A DNA stretch of 64,000 bases from Terriglobia bacterium (GTDB lineage Bacteria > Acidobacteriota > Terriglobia > Terriglobales > Acidobacteriaceae): assembly GCA_020073665.1 (NCBI GenBank), contig JAIQEU010000004.1, forward strand, positions 124,001 to 188,000. Reading direction: 5' to 3'. Below, piece by piece: positions 29,025-35,877 of the stretch. Numbering within the stretch: the first letter of the stretch is position 1; each line of letters begins with the position of its first letter. The position numbers were made by a program, and so were the translations under genes. The notes under the pieces are model-generated. The model worked only from the letters and a program-made list of their open reading frames with translations, did not search any database and was not told the origin of the DNA.

Positions 29025-29852
29025 TCACGAGACCTGGGAAACGCTCGCCAGCTTTTCCTTGATGGCCAGACGCTTGTGGCCGAGTAACGCTGCTCCCAGA
29101 GCGCACACAAAATCACAGTGGGGCGGAACATTAACTTTTGTCGTCAAACGGTCTTCGAGTGCTTTGACGATTCCGTTCTGCAGGGCCACGCCGCCGATGA
29201 ACGTGACCTCACCCTCGATTCCGACCCGCTTCAGCAATCCTACAGCGCGTTCCGCGAGAGACTCGTGGATGCCGCGCAGGATGTTCTCCACCGTGACACC
29301 CGCACTTACGTGGTTGATGATTTCGCTTTCAGCGAGGACGGCGCACACACTGCTGATGGGCTGCGGATTCGTGGCCCGCATGGACAATGGGCCGACATCC
29401 TCAATGGGGATTTCCAGGTACTTGGCCGCGCGGGCGATGAACATTCCCGAACCGGCGGCGCACTTGTCGTTGGTCTTGAAGGTTCTTACCTTGCCGGTAT
29501 CGCGCATGGTAATCGAGCGCGTAGATTGGCTGCCGATATCCAGAACGCAGCGAGATGCCGGAAACAGGTATTGGGCGCCGCGTGCGCCGCTGGTAATTTC
29601 GGTGATCTGGATGTCGCGGAATCCCACGCCGTAGCGGCCGAATCCGGTGGTTGCTACATAATCCAACTCTTCCCGGGTCACGCCGGACTCCAGCAGACAC
29701 GCCTGTAGAGCTTGCATTGCGGCTTCTTCCACATTAATGCCGCTCTTCGCCCGGCCGCGTCCCAGCACCGTAAAACGAGAGGAGTCGTCCTGCTGGAGCA
29801 GAACTGCCTTCGTAAAGCCGGTTCCGCAATCAATGCCCGCTACCAGCCGCAT
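29025..29852 (-). CDS. bcrD: Benzoyl-CoA reductase ATPase subunit (BcrD/BzdQ-like)
   Basis: One of two ATP-binding activator subunits that drive low-potential electrons to the ring-reducing module. 275 residues of the BadF/BadG/BcrA/BcrD family: phosphate loop GIDCGTGFTKAV, TTGFGRYGVGF, TNDKCAAGSGMFIA with Cys131 and AVLAESEI after Cys170, which should bind the bridging [4Fe-4S] cluster, and a second phosphate motif FIGGVALQNG. The segment LDIGSQSTRSI differs from the GGQD-type sequence of its partner. ATG 29852 overlaps bcrA by 23 bases. Confidence 0.9.
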   Translation of the reverse strand: MRLVAGIDCGTGFTKAVLLQQDDSSRFTVLGRGRAKSGINVEEAAMQALQACLLESGVTREELDYVATTGFGRYGVGFRDIQITEITSGARGAQYLFPASRCVLDIGSQSTRSITMRDTGKVRTFKTNDKCAAGSGMFIARAAKYLEIPIEDVGPLSMRATNPQPISSVCAVLAESEIINHVSAGVTVENILRGIHESLAERAVGLLKRVGIEGEVTFIGGVALQNGIVKALEDRLTTKVNVPPHCDFVCALGAALLGHKRLAIKEKLASVSQVS

Positions 29853-30669
29853 GTTCGGGCCTCCAGGTTGAGGATTCGAAACTCTGGTCCATTTTTTCCA
29901 GCGCGAACACGGCCGCCCCAATCGCGCCCATGAAGTGGGCGTCTGGGCTGATTTGCATGGTGGTTCCCAGGACCTCTTCGAGCGCTCGCACCATGCCACT
30001 ATTGCGAGCTACGCCGCCAGTCATGGTGATCTGTGGCTCGATGGGGACGCGACGGGCGAGCGAGAGGGTTCGCTTGGCAATTGCCAGATGCACGCCACCC
30101 AGGATGTCTTCGGCCTTTTTGCCTTGGGCCAGGTAGGAAAGAATGTCGGACTCAACGAAAACCGTGCAGACAGTCGTGATCCTCACCGGGCGCGACGCGC
30201 GCAGCGACAGCGGGCCAATCTCATCCAGCCCGATGCCCATGACATCGGCCGCATTCGCCAGGAAGCGGCCAGTCCCGGCAGCGCACTTGTCATTCATAAC
30301 GAAGTCCATGACTTGCCCGTCTCCGCCGACGCTGATCGCCTTGGAGTCCTGTCCACCCATGTCGATGACGGTGCGGGTGGAGGGATAGACGAAGTGCGCC
30401 CCGCGGGCATGACAACTGATCTCGGTCATCTGGGTGTTTCCGAAAGAGATGTTGTAGCGGCCGTATCCCGTACCCACCACGAACCCCACTTCGGGTGTGG
30501 CAATCCCAGCGCTATGGCAGGCAGCCAGGAAGGCGTTTTCAGCCGCCTTGCGCACGTTGGCTCCGGTATCCACCAAGGCGCGAGCGAGGATTTCGCGGCC
30601 GCCATTTTCCGCCATGACCACTGCCTTGGTCTGGGTCGAACCCACGTCCACGCCAGCGGCAATTCTCAT
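29830..30669 (-). CDS. bcrA: Benzoyl-CoA reductase ATPase subunit (BcrA/BzdP-like)
   Basis: The second ATP-hydrolysing activator subunit. 279 residues: GVDVGSTQTKAVV (phosphate 1), GTGYGRYNISF, IDMGGQDSKAI (phosphate 2), NDKCAAGTGRFLANA with cluster ligand Cys129, Cys168 in VCTVFVES, and TGGVARNSGMVRALE (adenosine). Thauera BcrA is much longer (over 400 residues as I recall), whereas Azoarcus BzdP is near this size, so the reductase resembles the Azoarcus type. AGGAGG is seven bases before the ATG. A 2-hydroxyacyl-CoA dehydratase activator is the family alternative; the adjacent had-oah-dch genes argue against it. Confidence 0.9.
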   Translation of the reverse strand: MRIAAGVDVGSTQTKAVVMAENGGREILARALVDTGANVRKAAENAFLAACHSAGIATPEVGFVVGTGYGRYNISFGNTQMTEISCHARGAHFVYPSTRTVIDMGGQDSKAISVGGDGQVMDFVMNDKCAAGTGRFLANAADVMGIGLDEIGPLSLRASRPVRITTVCTVFVESDILSYLAQGKKAEDILGGVHLAIAKRTLSLARRVPIEPQITMTGGVARNSGMVRALEEVLGTTMQISPDAHFMGAIGAAVFALEKMDQSFESSTWRPEHAAGSGH

Positions 30670-30685
30670 GGTCCTCCTCGTCGAG

Positions 30686-31954
30686 CTAAACCGCCGTAGC
30701 GGTCATCTTGGAATGTTCGAGCGCTTCGAAGAACGCGTCGATGCGGTTCCTGGTCTGCGCTTCCGCAAAGTAGCGGGGATCTTCGAGATCCGATTCGATG
30801 TAAAGCGTCGGAATGCCGAGGGTGCGCGTGGCGTAATCTCGCATGTCCCCCTGCCCCGCGGAAAAGAGCCGGCAGCTCTTAACGAAATGGATGATCAGGC
30901 CATCGGCATTCCAGTCCTTCACGTAGCGGCCGATCTGTTCGTAGCGCTGCAGGAAATTACGGTTGGTAACGTTCTGGGCCAGCATATGCATCGCCACAGA
31001 TTCGAACGGGTGGTCGGGATCGTGGCGGGCGCCAAACTCCCACAGCCCGCCCACCGTGGAGTAAGTTGAGGCCACAGTACAGGCCTTCCATTTGGCAAAC
31101 ATATCGCGGAAGGTCCGGAAAAAGGGATAGGGAGGTGGGCCTTCAATGACCAGGCGGAACTTCTCCTGGTCAAAGACTCCCTGGCCAGCCGCGACCTTCG
31201 CCTGCATCTCGTCGAGAGCGGCGCGGAAGAAGTTGAGTCCTTCCGGGGTGGCGCGATAGACGTAGAGCGGACCCATCAAGGTGATGGCGTCAAAGTAGGC
31301 GTCGAATGGAGAGGGCGAACGGCGCGCCAGATGCTTAATTTGGGACCAGAGCTCCTCGACCTGTGCCGAACATCTCACAGCTTGAACGAAGCGATCGTAA
31401 TCGAATTTCTTGCCCGTAATGTTTTCGAGGATGGTAACCAGTTCTTTCAACTGCCGCACGACGTAATCAATATCGTCGCGGGAAGGCTCATCCAGACGAA
31501 GAAATGGGACATCCAGCACGTAGAGACGGGATCCGGTCAGGACAGCCGTGTGCTCGAACCACTTCACGTAGGTGTTGCAACCCACGAAGTTGCACAGCAC
31601 TAGCGATGGCTTGGGAAGCTTGCCCCCGGTAGGCGTGATGCCCTTCAGGTAGCAGCCGATGTCGGCTTTGACGTAGGCACAGTTGTCCGCGGCGTAGCCG
31701 ATTTCTTCGGCCGCCAGGATGGGATCGAGCGACTGGTGCCGGATTGCCAGCTGCAGCGCGTTCACTTCCGGGTAGATCGGCACCACCCCAAACGCTTCCA
31801 GGAGTTCGACGCAATTGCCGGAAATCATCAGGGACGCGGTATGCGGCGTGCCCGTCTCGGCTGCCTGGTTCAGCCGCTCATACCACTTCTGCATCAGCTC
31901 TTTCTGCAGCTGATGAATGTTTCCGCGGTACTCGGTATGCCTGACATCCGCCAT
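30686..31954 (-). CDS. bcrB: Benzoyl-CoA reductase ring-reducing subunit (BcrB/BzdO-like)
   Basis: Forms with the C subunit the module that binds benzoyl-CoA and transfers single electrons to the ring. 422 residues of the HgdB/BcrB/BcrC (2-hydroxyglutaryl-CoA dehydratase D-component) family. Cysteines suited to [4Fe-4S] binding are at 92, 101, 121 and 126 (CNFVGCNTYVKWFEH) and 361 (FVKSCRLFSAGQGD). YPEVNALQLAIRHQ is typical of the N-domain. The gene starts 34 bases after bcrC and ends 16 before bcrA. Confidence 0.9.
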   Translation of the reverse strand: MADVRHTEYRGNIHQLQKELMQKWYERLNQAAETGTPHTASLMISGNCVELLEAFGVVPIYPEVNALQLAIRHQSLDPILAAEEIGYAADNCAYVKADIGCYLKGITPTGGKLPKPSLVLCNFVGCNTYVKWFEHTAVLTGSRLYVLDVPFLRLDEPSRDDIDYVVRQLKELVTILENITGKKFDYDRFVQAVRCSAQVEELWSQIKHLARRSPSPFDAYFDAITLMGPLYVYRATPEGLNFFRAALDEMQAKVAAGQGVFDQEKFRLVIEGPPPYPFFRTFRDMFAKWKACTVASTYSTVGGLWEFGARHDPDHPFESVAMHMLAQNVTNRNFLQRYEQIGRYVKDWNADGLIIHFVKSCRLFSAGQGDMRDYATRTLGIPTLYIESDLEDPRYFAEAQTRNRIDAFFEALEHSKMTATAV

Positions 31955-31988
31955 GCTGTCACCATCCTCAAGGCTCTGGTGCCCGCGC

Positions 31989-33143
31989 TTAGTCGAAGAC
32001 CAGCGACTCTACGAAGGTTTCCACTTCAGTCCGCACGCGATCGAAGGTGAACTGCTTTTCCTCGAATTCCAGCAGAAGGTGCGGAACTCCGATTTCATCC
32101 AGTTTCTTCTTGAACAAAACGTAGTCGAAATATGCCGGCTCACAGAACTTGGCAATCAGGAACAGGACAGCATCCGCCCGTGCCTGCTTCACCTTGGTGG
32201 CTAGGCCCTCCCAACGCGGGGCCCGGAAGTCATGCCGGACGGAGGAGTACACCGCCCGGTTCACATAACTCTCGGCCAAGGCATGAATGGGATCATCTTC
32301 GGTTGGGACGTCTTCCACGAACCAGCTGCGTCCGATCGCAAAATCGTCGTCCACCACGTAGCAACCAACGTCTTCCACCAGTTTGATCAGGTCCAGCGGC
32401 GGCTGCTCGCAGAATGCGCCTTCCGCCACTATGCGAATGGAATCGCGCGGCCGGCCGCTGCGACTCGGGAGTTGCGCCAAGGCATCCTGCAACAGCTGGT
32501 TGTGCTCCTCCACAGGGATCACGTTCCCGGCGCGGACCAGCACGTAGGATTCCCAGGCCCGCAGCAGGTGCGGATTCTGGCAGCGGAAGCGATACAGATC
32601 GCGGGTCAACTGGCGGTTGCGGTTATAAAGAAGGATGGATTCATTCAAGGCCTCAGCAGTGACCGGCCGTCCCCCCATCCGCTCCAGTTCCTGAATCAGG
32701 CGGCGATACTCGCTGGCCAGGAAGTCGATGCTGGCCGCGGAACTGGGATTGTGCGGTAGATGGAGGAAATCCGTATAGAGTGCAGGAAAGTTCCGCTTCA
32801 TGACGAAGCAGAGATTGCGGGCGGAGTCACAGATCGAACTGAAGAGCACGCCATCAAACACCGTCAGGTGCTCGCGTAACCCCATCTCCAGCGTGGTCTT
32901 GATGATAGAGCAGATGAACGAACCGAAGCGCGCGTCGGCGTGCTGGATGTCCAGGCGGTCTCCCCCACCGCTCAGGGCCACGGGCAGCATGCCGGCGGCA
33001 TGGATGATTTCTGCGGGAGCGTAGACCGGGAAGTACCCTATGACTGCGCCGCCGGGGTGCTGGTCTTTCCACTGGCGGACGCGGGCGAAGTCGAGGTCCG
33101 AAACCAGGTCCGTGCCTATATCGAACGTTCGTTCGAAGTCCAT
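31989..33143 (-). CDS. bcrC: Benzoyl-CoA reductase ring-reducing subunit (BcrC/BzdN-like)
   Basis: Partner of the B subunit and first gene of the operon. 384 residues, the same length I recall for characterised BcrC/BzdN proteins. Motifs: GYFPVYAPAEIIHAAGMLPV at residues ~36-55, Cys78 in GSFICSIIKTTLEMG, Cys105 and Cys112 in SSICDSARNLCFVMKRNFP, and Cys334 in FLIAKFCEPAYFDY. These are the conserved cluster-ligand positions of the family. The ATG has only a weak upstream ribosome site. A TGTGA-N6-TCACA palindrome lies 34-52 bases upstream of it. Confidence 0.9.
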   Translation of the reverse strand: MDFERTFDIGTDLVSDLDFARVRQWKDQHPGGAVIGYFPVYAPAEIIHAAGMLPVALSGGGDRLDIQHADARFGSFICSIIKTTLEMGLREHLTVFDGVLFSSICDSARNLCFVMKRNFPALYTDFLHLPHNPSSAASIDFLASEYRRLIQELERMGGRPVTAEALNESILLYNRNRQLTRDLYRFRCQNPHLLRAWESYVLVRAGNVIPVEEHNQLLQDALAQLPSRSGRPRDSIRIVAEGAFCEQPPLDLIKLVEDVGCYVVDDDFAIGRSWFVEDVPTEDDPIHALAESYVNRAVYSSVRHDFRAPRWEGLATKVKQARADAVLFLIAKFCEPAYFDYVLFKKKLDEIGVPHLLLEFEEKQFTFDRVRTEVETFVESLVFD

Positions 33144-33177
33144 GCGCCGCCATCATCTGGCATTTTGCCGGCCCCGG

Positions 33178-33195
33178 CTGTGACCGGAATCACAG
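33178..33195. promoter_or_regulatory. CRP/FNR-family operator upstream of the benzoyl-CoA reductase operon
   Basis: The perfect 18-bp palindrome CTGTGACCGGAATCACAG contains TGTGA-N6-TCACA, the consensus half-sites of CRP-type regulators. Its centre is about 43 bases upstream of the bcrC ATG. The leader length is unknown, so it cannot be said whether it would activate or repress. No regulator gene is in the window. Confidence 0.6.
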
Positions 33196-33241
33196 GTCGA
33201 GGTGACGCCGAAAATCGAGGGGAAACGCGGGCAACGTTCCC

Positions 33242-33289
33242 GTCTGGGTGCAAGGGCTGAAACCCAGACAGCGGGAGTTTATCCCGCTG
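33242..33289. repeat. Two adjacent hairpins in the bcrC/DinB intergenic region
   Basis: Hairpin one: GTCTGGGT / ACCCAGAC, 8-bp arms and a 12-base loop holding GGGCTGAA. Hairpin two overlaps its last base: CAGCGGGA / TCCCGCTG, 8-bp arms, loop GTTTA. They sit between two minus-strand genes and could be a terminator region for the DinB gene or a dispersed palindromic element. Confidence 0.6.
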
Positions 33290-33342
33290 TCCGGGTAAAG
33301 CCGCACCTATCCTGGCGGAAGCGGCAACTGAGTTCGGGTTGC

Positions 33343-33897
33343 TTACGGAGCGCTATGACCACTGCACTGCAGCACGCCCAGATAGGCGCTCCACGGTCCG
33401 ACGGCGTCCCGATACTGGTGGGCCATCACGCGGGATAGCTGATGCACATGGGTAAGGTCGTGAACGGCCCATGCCGCCAGAAGTTCCGATAGCGTCACCA
33501 CTCCCAGCGCAGGATGCCTTCCACGCCGGGCCAAGTCTGCGTCCTGTAAATTCAGCGCCTGCAGCGCAGCCAGATTCTCTCTTCGCAGGCGAGCGAAATC
33601 GTCCAAGAGTTGCTCCAGCGATTTGCCTTGGCTCTCCTTGAACTGCGCAAAGCGGTCAAAGGGATCAAATGGCCGCGCTTCGCCGTTCTCCAGCAGGATC
33701 CGCACCCGCGGCATCCAGTCGGTCCGCTCCCCGAAGATCAGGTGGCCCACGATGTCGAACGCGCTCCAGGTATCTTTTCCTTCGTTGCAGCGCACCCAGA
33801 GGTTGGGCAGCCCGCGCAATAGCGCATTCAGGGTTGCGGGAGTGCGGGTGAGAACGGCGCCGGCCTCGGCCAGGCTGAATTCCGTCAACTTTGCCAT
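33343..33897 (-). CDS. DinB-superfamily protein
   Basis: A 184-residue four-helix-bundle protein of the DinB/YfiT type. WSAFDIVGHLIFGERTDWMPR carries the first conserved His; TLSELLAAWAVHDLTHVHQLSR holds the HDLTH metal-binding pair. Members are metal-dependent thiol transferases or damage-induced proteins; the substrate is unknown. ATG 33897 gives the usual N-terminus (MAKLTEFSLAEAG). It lies upstream of the benzoyl-CoA operon on the same strand, 199 bases from it, and is the last clearly chromosomal gene before the island. Confidence 0.8.
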   Translation of the reverse strand: MAKLTEFSLAEAGAVLTRTPATLNALLRGLPNLWVRCNEGKDTWSAFDIVGHLIFGERTDWMPRVRILLENGEARPFDPFDRFAQFKESQGKSLEQLLDDFARLRRENLAALQALNLQDADLARRGRHPALGVVTLSELLAAWAVHDLTHVHQLSRVMAHQYRDAVGPWSAYLGVLQCSGHSAP

Positions 33898-34253
33898 GCC
33901 TACGTAGATGCATGCCTGGCGCTTTGGACTCAAGCGACGGAGGGGAGGCTGGCCTGACAATCCCTAGTCATCCAGCGTCGCCATCCCTGATCCTTGACGA
34001 TAGTCCCCGAGTGACGCTAACCGGAAGTAACCCGTGTGAAGGGCGAACGAGCTTGCAGAACACCATGAGGTTCAGAAGCGCGGAAGGCTTTGCTTGCAGA
34101 TCTCTGAAGAATCAGGCTGAAGTTATTGGCCGGCCATGCAGTACCAGTTTGAACCAGATTGTCCAGTTGCGTGGGTTCCTGATGAGGTTACCCGCGTAAT
34201 CACACATCAGTGCCGTGGCACACTGTACGCGCAAACTCTATGCTGGCCTTTAA

Positions 34254-34625
34254 ATGACCTTCAACATTCCAGGGTCGTGGCCAGTGCTCGTCCTCGACGA
34301 CAGCGAGGATCGCATTTCGTGGTTCCGGCAGCGCCTTCGCAGCGTACAGTTCGCCAAGACGAGTGCAGGAGCAATCAACCTGTTATCGCAGCACAGATTC
34401 AAGGTTGCTTTCCTAGACCACGACCTGCACTGGATGGACGCGGGGTTCCCAAACCGACAGCATGGCAACGGGAAAGAAGTTGCTCGCTACCTTGCAAGCC
34501 AGGGCTTCGACGGAATTGTGGTGATCCATTCTCGCTCCGACCAGGCTGAAGTGATGGCGAAGATTTTGCCTCAAGCTAAGGTTTGCCCGTTCGGCGACTT
34601 TGACATCGCGCAATGCTCCGAGTAA
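34254..34625 (+). CDS. Cyclic-phosphate-processing receiver (cREC)-like protein
   Basis: A 123-residue single-domain protein. LVLDDSEDRISWFRQRL gives the acidic pair of a receiver fold, FLDHDLHWMDAG the phospho-acceptor region with extra acidic and His residues, and GKEVARYLASQGFDGIVVIHS the later strands. This pattern matches the cyclic-phosphate-processing receiver domain proposed to act on cyclic nucleotides or RNA ends in conflict systems (family knowledge; activity not shown here). 293 bases of unassigned DNA lie upstream. Confidence 0.65.
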   Translation: MTFNIPGSWPVLVLDDSEDRISWFRQRLRSVQFAKTSAGAINLLSQHRFKVAFLDHDLHWMDAGFPNRQHGNGKEVARYLASQGFDGIVVIHSRSDQAEVMAKILPQAKVCPFGDFDIAQCSE

Positions 34626-34652
34626 GGCATTACCGACACCAGGATGACGACT

Positions 34653-35312
34653 CTAACGCCGTGGCTTCCGCCGAGTCTGAGCCTGTTCCTTCTTTGTCGC
34701 CCATCGACAGTTCTCCGGCGAGTACGGGCCATTCGGGTCACGGCGGTCTATGGTTTTTCCCTCCGGCCTTCGTCCCATGTCTTGCACGAAGGTCGAGAAG
34801 CTCCTCCGCCATCGGTCACTGACGTAGATTCCTCGTCCTCCGTAATCGTCGTACTGGTCATGGTTTTTGTTTGTGCACCTGAGAATCATCTGCCGAAAGC
34901 TGGTGTACGTATCCGCCAAACAGACACAGCGTTTGGTGCCTGCGCGTATCTGCTTTGTCGTGGCGGAGAAGCAGCGGTGGCGGCATATCTTACAAACGAC
35001 GATCCATTGTGTTGAAGGCTTCGAGTCAGGCTTGTCGTCAACCTTCCCCAAGACGAACAAGTTTCCGAATACCTTCATGAACATTCTTATGCGACGGTCC
35101 TTGGCAACTACGGCTCTGAGGCAGCCACAACTCTTGCTGTGCCCACTGCGAAGGTCTGCGCCTCGGACAAGGCATTCCGCTCCGCAATTGCATTGACACC
35201 GAAACACGACACGTCCTGCCGCGTCGCTGCCCGAGCGTTCGATCACAGTCAAACGGTCGAATTTTGACCCAACGGGCAGGTGACCACGCCGACCAGAGGT
35301 GCTGAACTTCAT
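34653..35312 (-). CDS. Phage-like zinc-finger/HNH-AP2-type protein
   Basis: A 219-residue protein of the kind found in phages and prophages. The N-terminus ([14 protein letters not shown], then CQCNCG and [12 protein letters not shown]) is a zinc-binding module. A middle segment has further CxxC-like pairs (CKICRHRC). The C-terminus ([20 protein letters not shown], followed by [12 protein letters not shown]) is the conserved tail seen in phage HNH/AP2-type homing-endonuclease relatives. No full H-N-H triad could be assigned with confidence, so nuclease activity is uncertain. Confidence 0.6.
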   Translation of the reverse strand: MKFSTSGRRGHLPVGSKFDRLTVIERSGSDAAGRVVFRCQCNCGAECLVRGADLRSGHSKSCGCLRAVVAKDRRIRMFMKVFGNLFVLGKVDDKPDSKPSTQWIVVCKICRHRCFSATTKQIRAGTKRCVCLADTYTSFRQMILRCTNKNHDQYDDYGGRGIYVSDRWRRSFSTFVQDMGRRPEGKTIDRRDPNGPYSPENCRWATKKEQAQTRRKPRR

Positions 35313-35877
35313 TGCAAATGAGCTTACGGTGACGACCTTCAGGAAGTCTGCTTACCGTCGTCACTCGGAACTGCCGACAGTTGCGTAGGTAGCTTGGTAA
35401 GTGATTGATAACAAAGAAACGACGCTTTTGCACGATCTAGCCTGGTCCCTCGTGGGTAGTTCACCGTAAGTACATGATTCTTAACATTTTAACGCAATTA
35501 GATACCTAGGTCAGAGCCGCTCGGCGATATGGGTATTGGTATCGCTTGGTGGTGTTCTGCCTGGTACCTAGTCTGCTAAGGTCCGAAATGCTTGGCCTCG
35601 GACCCCTCTCCGACAATTTCTCCCTTTGCCGTCCCCTGTCACAGGTTCCGTGTAACTATCTAACAATAAACAACTTGATGAAGATGACTCGTTAGCATTG
35701 TGAGGCAGCTCGGAGTCAATTCGGACTCGAATAATGTCCGGTTTTTCGGGGTGCATGCGTGGCGATTCTTCTGGAAAACGAAGTCCACATCCCAGACCGT
35801 ACCCCGATCCCTCAGGGCTGCGACGGCACATAGGAAAGGCACGGTGGTCAGCTCGCTGCCCTGGGCGGTCTAGCTCA
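35313..35877. other. Island stretch without a convincing gene
   Basis: About 565 bases between the phage-like gene and the DUF262 gene. A short open frame (35568-35900, minus) has low-complexity content and no recognisable domain, and overlaps the end of the DUF262 gene. The region is AT-richer than the rest (for example near 35470-35500 and 35650-35700). Nothing else seen. Confidence 0.5.

Noticed and set aside
29025-33143. 2-hydroxyacyl-CoA dehydratase and activator instead of benzoyl-CoA reductase
   Set aside because: That system has one activator and two dehydratase subunits; here two activator-type ATPases and had, oah and dch follow directly.
34148-34155. TTTGAACC shared with the tRNA-Pro T-loop as a left attachment site
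   Set aside because: Only eight bases match, and the expected tRNA 3' tail is not next to it, so chance explains it.
34136-34549. Open frame starting before the cREC gene
   Set aside because: The first ~40 codons look protein-like, but the rest is a shadow of the cREC gene in another frame; no homologue recognised.
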